Assembly: GCA_020137815.1 (NCBI GenBank)
Contig: CM035354.1
Location: 6,028,015-6,092,014 of the forward strand
Direction of reading: 5' to 3'
Source: Hormiphora californensis
Taxonomy: Eukaryota > Ctenophora > Tentaculata > Cydippida > Pleurobrachiidae
Length of the DNA stretch: 64,000 bases
The position numbers were made by a program, and so were the translations under genes. The notes under the pieces were generated by a model. The model made no database searches, had not been told where the DNA came from, and saw only the letters and a program-made list of their open reading frames with translations. This document shows positions 44,159 to 54,178 of the stretch, piece after piece. Position 1 is the stretch's first letter. Each line of letters starts with the position of its first letter.

Positions 44159-45062
44159 TCAGCTCTCTCCATTTCCGTACCAGCCCCTTCATGGGATATT
44201 TCCTGATGAGACCGCTCCCTTGGTAATACTACAAACCCAGTACCGCATTGAGTAACTCAACAAGTACCGCAGTTCATTCTATTCGGTTGTCCTTGACTTT
44301 GTTTGACCAATATAAAGAACTCTACAATATGTTATGTTTAGAACTCTATATTATCATGTTATGTTTAGTCCAGCAACTCTATCTTTCCATTCCGCTCATC
44401 TCATATAATTCTCCCTTTCATCTTTGTTTTAATTTCGCATTGACCTGCTGTTTATACTGCTGTGTGCCCAATTAAATATGAACATACATGTTTCCTCTCC
44501 GCCCCAGTAACCCGGCCTCGTTTCCTCTCTCACCCAGGCCCCACTTTGCTGGCACTGCTACTAAAATTTAGGTGTGCAGGGTGGTGTATAGTCTGTAGTT
44601 CAGTGAATTGCCCACACCCAGTAGAAACGTGTGAAGGGTCGAGTCAAAGGACTGTTAGATGGACTACAGGCTGACTCTCTCAGTGTGTTGCCGCCTTGTA
44701 ATTAGTATCTTTACCACTCCTACTGCAGTACTGTAGAGGGCGGCGTCTGTCCCTCTCTTCCTTTCAATAGCTTTGTCAAGAGAGGTGTGTCTGTCTTACA
44801 ACGGGGGGGGGGGGGGGATCCCATGGCATACTTTGGTATACTTTGGCACTTTCCACGACTTTTTCAGCGATTTTCCATATACCAAAGTATACCAAAGTAT
44901 ACCAAGGTATACCAAAGTATACCATAAAAATTTTGAAAAAGGTAAAATTTAAGCGATAAGTTAACATAAATGACTAAATTTGTAAAACTACATCCTTATT
45001 TCTTTATAAGTTGGTAATATAACGCTTATTAAACCGATTTTTACGTTTTTGTTACATCATCC

Positions 45063-45103
45063 GGCTAGTGCTTCTAGGCTTGCCACTCGGGTTCGATTCC
45101 CGG
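45063..45103 (+). promoter_or_regulatory. tRNA-like pol III A/B-box module inside the MITE
   Basis: GTTCGATTCC at 45091-45100 is a perfect B box in a perfect T-arm (CGGG-TTCGATT-CCCG, 45088-45102). GGCTAGTG at 45063 resembles the end of an A box, 28 bp upstream. The acceptor stem of a tRNA is missing, so this is not a functional tRNA. It looks like a SINE-type head or a decayed tRNA captured by the element. Confidence 0.55.
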
Positions 45104-45239
45104 TGAAGGCAATTTTTGAAAAATTTTTGGAGACTTTACCAAATACTATTTGAACATTTTCTTGACTTTTTAAAAGTTTTTTATCATACTCAAATGGGTC
45201 CCAATTTGTTGGTGATGACATCCCCTATTACATTATAAT

Positions 45240-45298
45240 CCTCCACTCAGCTCGCTTCGCGAGCTTCGTCGCCGCGCTTCGCGCGGCCCTAGTGGAGG
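45240..45298. other. T-shaped three-way hairpin
   Basis: An 8-bp outer stem (CCTCCACT 45240-45247 with AGTGGAGG 45291-45298) encloses two perfect hairpins: CTCGC-TTC-GCGAG (45251-45263) and CCGCGC-TTC-GCGCGG (45272-45286). Both have TTC loops. The block is far more GC-rich than the rest of the MITE. Confidence 0.85.
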
Positions 45299-46330
45299 GG
45301 TGACCGCGTCACCAACCCAATTTGTCAAACCCCAGTTTTCTGACTCACCATTTTATAGGTAATATTTTCCCTCGATTCTATGAATTTAGCCTATTTAGCA
45401 CCATTGTCCAATTTTATGAGTCAAGAAAGTTTATATAAAATGTTTTAAAGCCTTAACTGTTGTAAATTAACACTTTAAAGTACTTTAAAGTTATTAAAAA
45501 GATATGGTATACTTTGGTATACTTTGGTACTTTCCACATATTTTTTTGGGATTTTCCATATACCAAAGTATACCAAAGTATACCAAAGTATACCATGGGA
45601 TCCACCCCCTTACAACACAGTACTCTAGGTTTTGTAATTCTAGAGATAGTTCCTCTAGCTAGATCTAGGGCTTGTAATTCCACTCTCTATTATAGTGCAT
45701 CTATACTACAGGGAGAGTTATTAATCAGCATTACACTCCTCTCCTGAGAGGGGGATGGGGTGTATTTGCTACACAATGGTGTCCCATGTCTAATGTTGTC
45801 CCCTCCCCCTGTATTAATGGTGTAGATGACATGTACCTATTGTAAACATCCCCCACTGCATGGCTCTTGTTGTGTAGCCATTGGCCGGGCTATAGACTCG
45901 TGTGTCCAATGTCCCCCGGCTCCCTCGGGGTATATTGAATATTTCACATTTCCCTGTTCCTAACCTCTTGGCTCTTCATTTAAAAGAGAAAAAGAGTGGA
46001 GAGATGTGAAAGGAAGGACGGCTAAACGTGTGATATATATTGTAGCAACACACTGTAGTCTGTAGATTAACACAGGTGTTTTGCTGATCAAGTTTCAATA
46101 GTTAGCCTGCCAAAGACTAATTCATTGTCCCCTCACATAGTGATGTGACCTTGTTTCTTTGTGTAGATTGTTCTAGCTGAGGGGGGGGGGGCTCTACACT
46201 AGTCCATTCAATATAGTGTGTTTTCTTTTGGTTTAGACGGTGTTAGTTAATTTCTTGTGAATCTTCAGGCAGCTTGTGAATGAACTTAATGAACTTAATG
46301 AAACACTTTATTACACAATCGTAAAAGGTG

Positions 46331-49300
46331 TCAGTCTCTCCGACCTCCCCCCTTCGCCCGAACCGCTAGTACCCAATCCAAGATTGAATTCCCATTCTGA
46401 GTCACATAACCCTTCACGGGTGGATTGTCCGGGTACTGATCGAGCCACCGTCCCAGCACGACCTTAAACGTGTCCAAAGTCTCTGCCGTGTTGACATTTT
46501 TCGGTAATGCATTCCATAACCGAGCAGACCTTACACCGAAGGAGTTGAAGTATTTTGTTGATATTGACTTCTGTGCTCCGCTGTACAGGTTTGGAACTTC
46601 GGCTTTTATTCCAAGCCGTTCGTGATGATAAAACCGGGTTCCGGTGCTATTTGGGGCGACACCATTGTTGATTTTCCATAGCTGAATAATAGTGTATCGT
46701 TCTCTTCGTCTTTGTAACGACATGAGGTGGAGTTTTTTCATTCGCTCCCAGTAGTCGAGGTTTTCCATTCCCTCAATCCTTCTTGTAAAGAACCGTTGGA
46801 TGTTCTCAAGGGCCTGTATATCTCCGATGTTGTAGGGACTCCACAGTGGGGAACAATATTCCAGCTTGCACCGCACTAAGGACTTATAGAGCGTGAGCAT
46901 CAGTGATTTAGAGCGGGATTTGAACGCTCTCAGAACCCAACTAGCCATCCTTCGTGCATCCTTGGAAATTTTGCCTATATGATCTGTCCATGAGCAATCG
47001 TTTGATAATAGGATTCCAAGGTCTCGAACATTATTAGTCGGAGCGATAGTGATTCCTGTAGGCGTGACGTAGTCTCGAAAGTTGTTGGTGAAAGGCAGTT
47101 GTCTCAAGAGGGATGTTTTGTTAAGGGTGTAGTGGATCACCTCGAACTTTTCGTCATGTAGGGCCATACTGTTCGCTTCCGACCATTCAACAACACTTTC
47201 CAGGTCCTCTTGAAGCTCTCCCGAGGATTGTTCAGATAGTATTGCTTTACTCAGTTTAGTATCATCTGCAAATGTACCAATCTTGCTGTGCTGAATCCGG
47301 TGGTGTAGGTCAGCAATATAGATAATGAAAAGTACTGGTCCAAGTACCGTACCTTGCGGTACTCCACTTTTCACTGGTTGAAATGTAGATTTCGTTCCCT
47401 CTACAGTAACTGTCTGGAACCTATCCGATAGAAAGTTTTTGATCCAAGCCAGCACTTTTCCTCTTACACCCAGCTTTTCTAACTTGTTGATAAGGATCCC
47501 ATGATTGACCTTATCAAATGCCTTGGAATAGTCAAGGTATATACAATCAACTTCATTTCCACTATTCAGTTCCTTGAAGATATTGTCCATGTGGTCAAGG
47601 AGTTGAGTAAGACATCCTCGCTGTCGACGGAAACCATGTTGACTGTCGGGGAGGAGATCGTTTGATTCCAGGTGATCCACTAGCTTGTTCCTCATGATTC
47701 TTTCAAATGTTTTCAGCAGATTTGATGTTAGAGAAACAGGGCGATAGTTTGCTGCTAATGTTTTGTCTCCTCGTTTGAATATAGGAGCAATGTACTGCAT
47801 TTTGAGGCTTGGTGGGGTCACTCCAGATGCGAAAGAATCCTCCCAGAGCAAGTGAAGAGGGATAGAAAGGGCAGCTCTACAGCAACTGAGGATTTTTGCA
47901 GGAATATCACCATCAGGTCCAGCGGAGTACGGATCAAGTTCTGCAAGTGCCTTTTTGATATCCTCAGTGGTGAAGGTGATGTCCTCCAAGATAGCGTTTG
48001 TTTCCTCTTTGACCCACTCGCTGCTCTTCTCCGGGTCTCCACTGTCTGGTTCAGTAAACACCCTGCAGTATTGAGACTGTAACAGTTCTGCCTTTTCAGC
48101 ATTGTCAGTGGTTAGTGTTCCATCGTCACGTTTGAGGGGAGCTATTGAGGATCTGTTAGTTGATAGCTTTTTAGCATAGGAGAAAAAGTACCGAGGGTTG
48201 ACCTTGATGTTAGCCACTGCTCTCTCTTCTTCCTCCTCCAACGGTGCGAGTAGAAGTTCCTTGATATTCTCTGATATATCGTTCTCTTCATCTGTTAGGT
48301 CAGATAACTTCTTGCTGTTGTTCCCTATTTTGGTCAACGCTTCAATTCTCGATTTCAGTTTTCTTCTCCTCCGTTTCAGCTTTTCGAGGGGACCCTTTTG
48401 GTTGTGTGGTTTAGGTTTCTTTCGAGGACAGTGCTTGATGGCTATTTGGAGGACGGTTAACACAAACAACTCCTTGAATTGTTCGCCTTCTGGATCACCT
48501 GACTCCTTGCACAGCTGTTGAAGTTTTTGCCAATCTATTTTCATAAGATCGACAGACATTTCATCAAAATCACCTTTATGTACATTAATCCCTCGAAAAC
48601 TCTGGTAGTCCCAGGTTATTATGGAAGGGGATAAAGCTGCTGTGGGGTTTATTGTTAATAGACACTCAACTAACATGTGATCAGAAATTCCCGTTGCTTC
48701 AGTACCGATACTAGCCACATTCTGTGGTGTATTTGTAAAGATTAGATCCAGAATGTTACTACCCCGTGTAGGTTGGTTAACAACTTGTGTTAAAAAGTTA
48801 TCACCGATGAAGTCAGAGAGAGCAGCATAGCCCGGTGAAGAGTTTGGCGGTGGAGAACCTATATCCCAATTGAACAACGGTAAATTGAAATCCCCCAAAA
48901 TAAACATATCAGGGAGGTTGTTGTTAGAAAGGGTATTGATTTGCTGCTGGAGTACGTCCAAAATGGATAGAAAGGACTTTTGAGAACAGTCCGGGGGACG
49001 ATAAACACAGGAAAATAATAGGTTCTTCGCCTCACTGAAAGCTAAAACAATGCTACATTCCCTATCACTGAATGAGTGTGCGAAGCTGATAGGGATATCA
49101 TCGTGTATGTACAATACACAACCTCCACCAACACGTTCTGGTCGATCAGAACGGAAAACACTGTACCCCTGAAGAGATATTTGGGCATCGCTGATATATG
49201 GTTTCAGCCAAGACTCCGTGATACCGAGGGCAATTGGTGGAACTGATGATGAAGTTTGGAGGATAGTTGATTCGATGAAGGGAATTTTCCAGCGGGTGCT

Positions 49301-49345
49301 TCCTGCTGCTGATGGGGAGATGCTCCGACCGTTTAGTAAGAACAT
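46331..49345 (-). CDS. LINE endonuclease-reverse transcriptase, intact
   Basis: An unbroken frame of 1004 residues. The first 240 residues are an APE-type endonuclease: ITESWLKPYI, RVGGGCVLYIH, CVYRPPD, FILGDFNLPLFNW, ILDLIFTN and GISDHMLVE. The Glu, Asp-Phe-Asn and Ser-Asp-His catalytic blocks are all present. The RT domain starts near residue 490 with YIAPIFKRGDKTLAANYRPVS and has QHGFRRQRGC, YLDYSKAFDKV, SGVPQGTVLGP and the FADD catalytic box (TFADDTKL). The carboxy end carries the conserved CR1/L2/Rex-type block (LEYCSPLWSPY, RFFTRRIEG, RRRERYTIIQLWKI). The frame ends GGGRRD. The lack of stops or frameshifts suggests a young, possibly active copy. The exact clade needs a tree. Confidence 0.9.
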   Translation of the reverse strand: MFLLNGRSISPSAAGSTRWKIPFIESTILQTSSSVPPIALGITESWLKPYISDAQISLQGYSVFRSDRPERVGGGCVLYIHDDIPISFAHSFSDRECSIVLAFSEAKNLLFSCVYRPPDCSQKSFLSILDVLQQQINTLSNNNLPDMFILGDFNLPLFNWDIGSPPPNSSPGYAALSDFIGDNFLTQVVNQPTRGSNILDLIFTNTPQNVASIGTEATGISDHMLVECLLTINPTAALSPSIITWDYQSFRGINVHKGDFDEMSVDLMKIDWQKLQQLCKESGDPEGEQFKELFVLTVLQIAIKHCPRKKPKPHNQKGPLEKLKRRRRKLKSRIEALTKIGNNSKKLSDLTDEENDISENIKELLLAPLEEEEERAVANIKVNPRYFFSYAKKLSTNRSSIAPLKRDDGTLTTDNAEKAELLQSQYCRVFTEPDSGDPEKSSEWVKEETNAILEDITFTTEDIKKALAELDPYSAGPDGDIPAKILSCCRAALSIPLHLLWEDSFASGVTPPSLKMQYIAPIFKRGDKTLAANYRPVSLTSNLLKTFERIMRNKLVDHLESNDLLPDSQHGFRRQRGCLTQLLDHMDNIFKELNSGNEVDCIYLDYSKAFDKVNHGILINKLEKLGVRGKVLAWIKNFLSDRFQTVTVEGTKSTFQPVKSGVPQGTVLGPVLFIIYIADLHHRIQHSKIGTFADDTKLSKAILSEQSSGELQEDLESVVEWSEANSMALHDEKFEVIHYTLNKTSLLRQLPFTNNFRDYVTPTGITIAPTNNVRDLGILLSNDCSWTDHIGKISKDARRMASWVLRAFKSRSKSLMLTLYKSLVRCKLEYCSPLWSPYNIGDIQALENIQRFFTRRIEGMENLDYWERMKKLHLMSLQRRRERYTIIQLWKINNGVAPNSTGTRFYHHERLGIKAEVPNLYSGAQKSISTKYFNSFGVRSARLWNALPKNVNTAETLDTFKVVLGRWLDQYPDNPPVKGYVTQNGNSILDWVLAVRAKGGGRRD

Positions 49346-49626
49346 CTTAGAGAGGTTCGTGGGCTCAGTATTGGTTTTCTGAGGCCCTGGGTCAGCGTCA
49401 TACCCCTGGGAATGGAGTACTGGCTCTGTGGGATCACCTGGGAATGAATCATTGGTGATTCGTCTTGGGACTCGATGAGATGAGCCATGATTTCGTCCAT
49501 ACGATCCGCTTGTCGAAGAGATTCCTCCCTTGCATCTCGGGCTTCCTTCAGGAAGATCGACAGAAAACCGTGTTTCTTCTTTTCAAAAGCCGGTGATACA
49601 GATGTTGTGTTGAATAAGCCCGTCAA
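49333..49626 (-). CDS. Upstream LINE frame (ORF1 carboxy end?)
   Basis: 97 residues from an ATG at 49626, with a charged helical stretch (EARDAREESLRQADRMDEIM) that could form a coiled coil. It ends 13 bases inside the start of the endonuclease/RT frame, in a different register. Such overlap suits translation of the second ORF by reinitiation. No zinc knuckle or RRM is seen, so it is either a short ORF1 or the end of a longer one broken upstream. Confidence 0.45.
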   Translation of the reverse strand: MTGLFNTTSVSPAFEKKKHGFLSIFLKEARDAREESLRQADRMDEIMAHLIESQDESPMIHSQVIPQSQYSIPRGMTLTQGLRKPILSPRTSLRCSY

Positions 49627-50666
49627 GAACCTCCTCTAGCTAGCTGTGACCGCACTGTATGGGGCGTGTGCGTTGTGTGCGTCAAGATATACAACTGTGT
49701 TCGTCTTTACTGGTCGGAAGTTCAGCCACTTTTCACCTTTTGCATCTCGCTTCTCTCTCTCTATCTGTATTTTGTCTTTCCCTCTCTCCTTTTTTCTCTC
49801 TCTCATTTTCTCTATCTTTCTCCAGCTCGCTGAGAATTTTGCCTCTAATTGACATTGCACCGTTGCGAGAATACGTGTTAACTAAAATCGCGACGCACGA
49901 ATCTCTGAAATACTCCTCTAGCTCTCTTCAGTGCTGTCTTGTTACTCAACAAGACATGCTGTCGGCAGGCAATGGAATGCAGTTCTTGTCCCACGCTTCG
50001 TTTGCTTGCACCTGTTATGGGCGGTGAGAGAAAACAAGATAGTTATTCAGTCATGGTTATTGAGGTTGAGTGAGAAAATTAGCGGTATGATGTGACTGCT
50101 AAAGGAAGCTTGTTCGAACACTAGACTGTGTTGCGGTCCTTTGTTTATATCACACTACTCCTATTATCAGGGTGTGAACTGCATGTCGTGTTTGCTAGTC
50201 GCGAGCGCGCTTGCGAGACAAGCAAACACGTCAAGGTTCATTAACAAGCATACTGCTCAGTCATTTTAGATTTAATACACAATGTAAGGATACCATGTAA
50301 TAGGTGAGACTCTTGCCGTCACCCTCGTTCAAGTCCCGTAAAAAACGGAGCAGTACACGCAAACTGATGCCCATTTTCCTCGCGTGACCCCGATTCAGCA
50401 GTTTGAGACACCAACTCTTTAGGGGGCCATATCTCAGGAACCAGACAAGATAGGAAAAATCGCCGTCTAATGAGGCGTACAGTTTTTAATCTAGTTTACC
50501 ACTGTACCGGCCGTTTCACTCTCCGACCTAAAACAAAAATCGCAACCCCACAAAACTTCAAAATAATGAAATTCGCATCTCGCATGTCGTGTTGCATGTC
50601 GTGTCATGTTATTGACGCGCTCGCGTTCAACTCTCACACAGCAGCTGCAGAACATGGCGGGAAACA

Positions 50667-52138
50667 TCTCTCAGCTATCCTACCCCTCATCAACTCGATC
50701 TCTCAGCTACCCTACCCCTCATCTACTCCATCTTTCAGCTACCCTACCCCTTATCTAGTCCATCTCTCAGCTACCCTACTCCTCATCTACTCCATCTCTC
50801 AGCTTCCCTATTAGGGAAGCATAGAGATGGAAACGATTAGGGGTAGGGAATCCCTATCCATAATCGTTTCCATCTCTATGCGTCCCTAGCCCTCATCAAC
50901 TCCATCTTTCAGCTACCCTACCCCTAATCTAGTCCATCTCTCCGCTACCCTACTCCTCATCTACTCCATCTCTCAGCTACCCTACCTCCCATTTACTCCA
51001 TCTCTCAGCTTACCTACCTCCCATTTACTCCATCTCTCAGCTTACCTACCTCCCATTTACTCCATCTCTCAGCTTCCCTACCTCCCATTTACTCCATCTC
51101 TCAGCTACCCTACCTCCCATTCACTCCATCTCTCAGCTACCCTACCTCCCATTTACTCCATCTCTCAGCTTCCCTACCTCCCATTTACTCCATCCCTCAG
51201 CTTCCCTACCTCCCATTTACTCCATCCCTCAGCTTCCCTACCTCCCATTTACTCCATCCTTGCCTCCCATTTACTCCATCTCTCAGCTTCCCTACCTCCC
51301 ATTTACTCCATCTCTCAGCTACCGTACCTCCCATTTACTCCATCTCTCAGCTTACCTACCTCCCATTTACTCCATCTCTCAGCTTACCTACCTCCCATTT
51401 ACTCCATCTCTCAGCTTCCCTACCTCCCATTTACTCCATCTCTCAGCTACCCTACCTCCCATTCACTCCATCTCTCAGCTACCCTACCTCCCATTTACTC
51501 CATCTCTCAGCTTCCCTACCTCCCATTTACTCCATCCCTCAGCTTCCCTACCTCCCATTTACTCAATCCTTGCATCCCATTTACTCCATCTCTCAGCTAC
51601 CCTACCTCCCATTCACTCCATCTCTCAGCTTCCCTACCTCCCATTTACTCCATCGCTCAGCTACCCTACCTCCCATTTACTTCATCTCTCAGCTTCCCTA
51701 CCTCCCATTTACTTCATCTCTCAGCTTCCCTACCTCCCATTTACTCCATCTCTCAGCTTCCCTACCTCCCATTTACTCCATCTCTCAGCTTCCCTACCTC
51801 CCATTTACTCCATCTCTCAGCTACCCTACCTCCCATTTACTTCATCTCTAAGCTTCCCTACCTCCCATTTACTCCATCTCTCAGCTTCCCTACCTCCCAT
51901 TTACTCCATCTCTCAGCTACCCTACCTCCCATTTACTCCATTTCTCAGCTTTCCTACCTCCCATTTACTCCATCTCTTACCTTCCCTACCTCCCATTTAC
52001 TCCATCTCCCAGCTTACCTACCTCCCATTTACTCCATCTCTCAGCTTCCCTACCTCCCATTTACTCCATCCCTCAGCTACCCTACCTCCCATTTGATCCA
52101 TCTCTCAGCTTCCCTACCTCCCATTTACTCCATCTCTC
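50667..52138 (+). repeat. 32-bp minisatellite, left block
   Basis: About 45 head-to-tail copies varying at a few positions (CTTCCC/CTACCC, CTCAT/TTACTCC). Because 32 is not a multiple of three and no frame contains a stop, a spurious open frame of 278 residues spans 51260-52096. A perfect hairpin of about 35-bp arms interrupts the array near 50812-50890. Confidence 0.9.
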
Positions 52139-52165
52139 ATTTATCCTAACATTCCTACCCCTGAG

Positions 52166-52715
52166 AGATGGAGTAAATGGGAGGTAGGGAAGCTGAGAGA
52201 TGAAGTAAATGGGAGGTAGGGTAGCTGAGAGATGGAGTGAATGGGAGGTAGGGTAGTTGAGAGATGGACTCCATCATGGAGTAAATGGGAGGTAGGGAAG
52301 CTGAGAGATGGAGTAAATGGGAGGTAGGTAAGCTGAGAGATGGAGTAAATGGGAGGTAGGTAAGCTGAGAAATGGAGTAGATGAGGAGTAGGGTAGCGGA
52401 GAGATGGACTAGATTAGGGGTAGGGTAGCTGAAAGATGGAGTTGATGAGGGCTAGGGAAGCATAGAGATGGAAACGATTATGGATAGGGATTCCCTACCC
52501 CTAATCGTTTCCATCTCTATGCTTCCCTAATAGGGAAGCTGAGAGATGGAGTAGATGAGGAGTAGGGTAGCTGAGAGATGGACTAGATAAGGGGTAGGGT
52601 AGCTGAAAGATGGAGTAGATGAGGGGTAGGGTAGCTGAAAGATGGAGTAGATGAGGGGTAGGGTAGCTGAGAGATCGAGTTGATGAGGGGTAGGATAGCT
52701 GAGAGATGGAGTAGA
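52166..52715 (-). repeat. 32-bp minisatellite, inverted right block
   Basis: The same unit in reverse complement, about 17 copies, again with the internal hairpin (52455-52530). The array lengths of the two arms are unequal, as expected from slippage or unequal exchange after the palindrome formed. Confidence 0.88.
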
Positions 52716-54068
52716 TCAAGATCAAGAAATATTTGATTCGGCACCGACCCTCTCTCTACTCCTCGATGTTTCCCGCCATGTTCTGCAGCTGCTGTGTGAG
52801 AGTTGAACGCGAGCGCGTCAATAACATGACACGACATGCAACACGACATGCGAGATGCGAATTTCATTATTTTGAAGTTTTGTGGGGTTGCGATTTTTGT
52901 TTTAGGTCGGAGAGTGAAACGGCCGGTACAGTGGTAAACTAGATTAAAAACTGTACGCCTCATTAGACGGCGATTTTTCCTATCTTGTCTGGTTCCTGAG
53001 ATATGGCCCCCTAAAGAGTTGGTGTCTCAAACTGCTGAATCGGGGTCACGCGAGGAAAATGGGCATCAGTTTGCGTGTACTGCTCCGTTTTTCACGGGAC
53101 TTGAACGAGGGTGACGGCAAGAGTCTCACCTATTACATGGTATCCTTACATTGTGTATTAAATCTAAAATGACTGAGCAGCATGCTTGTTAATGAACCTT
53201 GACGTGTTTGCTTGTCTCGCAAGCGCGCTCGCGACTAGCAAACACGACATGCAGTTCACACCCTGATTATTACATCTCTCTTTCTCTCTCTCTCGACTCT
53301 CTGTCAATTTCTATCTCTCGGGCACCCTGGAGTGGTCGTCAACCTGACTGGCCAATAAATATCCCACCCTCCTCATAACTCTATCTCTCTCTGTGCACTT
53401 CCCGTTCAATTTTCGGCTCTGTATTGCAGAATTACTGGCAAACACTAGCTGTGTACTAAATCTTGTTGTGGTCAATATAATTCTCTATCCGGGTCTTGTG
53501 TCCGGGTACCAGTCAGGGGTGTTTCCCCTCCATCTGATGATGTATCCTAAATTCTTAGTTTGGGTACGTTCCTGGCCGTGCGATGTTTCTGACTGTTGTG
53601 GGACTGTTCCTGACTGTTGTGGGACTGTATACAGTAGTAGTAGGACCCGGGACAGTGTGTTCCCCTCTTGTAGTGTGATACATTCCACCTCCCCAAGTAC
53701 TAACCTAATTTCCCATCGCTCTGCACCGTCCTGCTACTACCCTGAGGGGAGGGGTTGTTGTTCGATGTGACTGCCCTAGGTTGTGATCCCCGTCTGTGTA
53801 GTACTCTCTAGCACCTTCATAAGTCCACCTGATATTGCTGACCGTCAACCTGACGCGGATTATGTGTTCGAGAAACTGCTGATACTTCTTCTTTATGGCC
53901 GTGATTTCACTAGGTTGCTTGTCACAGTTGTAGGGATGCGAGATAGGAGAAGAGGAGAGGAGGAAGAGGAGAGAGTGTGTTCTCTCGAGTGGTAAACACA
54001 AGAGTCAAAACACACGTCTATCTCAAATGTGGGTGTGTTGTGTCAGCAGTCAGATGGTTTCTCTCTCT

Positions 54069-54178
<110 letters not shown>

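Larger units (their letters stand above)
44803..45608. mobile_element. hAT-like MITE with 8-bp target duplication
   Basis: The same 8 bp, CTTACAAC, flank the element at 44795-44802 and 45609-45616. The ends are a G-run then GGATCCCATGG on the left and CCATGGGATCC then a short C-run on the right. Inside each end are alternating copies of the 10-bp motif TATACTTTGG and its complement, the kind of subterminal repeats transposases bind. The 806-bp element has no transposase frame. The core holds a tRNA-like B box and a T-shaped hairpin, annotated separately. An 8-bp duplication is the hAT superfamily rule. Confidence 0.82.
46265..49860 (-). mobile_element. CR1/L2-like non-LTR retrotransposon
   Basis: Minus-strand LINE with a small upstream frame, a long endonuclease/reverse transcriptase frame, a short 3' UTR and a tail of tandem CATTAAGTT-type 9-mers at about 46276-46304, preceded by AATAAA. 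The left (3') end near 46265-46275 is fairly clear from the repeat tail. The 5' end is uncertain: another Lys/Glu/Arg-rich minus frame at 49636-49860 may be more of the first ORF or plain 5' flank. Confidence 0.75.
50168..53265. mobile_element. Foldback-type transposon with 499-bp arms and 32-bp tandem repeats
   Basis: The element starts CAGGGTGTGAACTGCATG and ends with its reverse complement. ATTAT flanks it on both sides (50163-50167, 53266-53270), a likely 5-bp target duplication. The unique arms, 50168-50666 and 52767-53265, are both 499 bp and nearly identical. Between them are tandem 32-bp units of the type CATTTACTCCATCTCTCAGC: about 45 in one orientation (50667-52138), then about 17 inverted (52166-52715). 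An extra 50-bp segment (about 52716-52766) sits before the right arm. Each arm also carries a GTTCAAGTCC B-box-like sequence. There is no transposase. Long inverted ends made partly of tandem repeats are the hallmark of Drosophila FB-type elements. Confidence 0.88.

Noticed and set aside
45063-45111. Functional tRNA gene
   Set aside because: Only the T-arm is intact; no acceptor stem or anticodon arm can be folded.
45240-45298. Integrated parvovirus-type terminal repeat
   Set aside because: The T-shape is similar, but there are no viral coding sequences and the block lies inside a MITE with hAT-type target duplication.
50470-50666. Identical inward-facing frames in both arms of the foldback element as a transposon gene
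   Set aside because: They exist only because the arms are identical; the frame runs straight into the minisatellite and shows no domain.
51260-52096. Open frame of 278 residues rich in Pro, Ser, Leu and Tyr
   Set aside because: It is a product of a stop-free 32-bp minisatellite read across all frames inside the foldback element; no codon bias or start context.
51000-52140. CRISPR-like array of regular repeats
   Set aside because: The units are contiguous with no unique spacers, the genome is eukaryotic, and the array sits inside an inverted-repeat transposon.
53782-53925. Possible exon on either strand
   Set aside because: Open on both strands, but splice borders and homology are not convincing.
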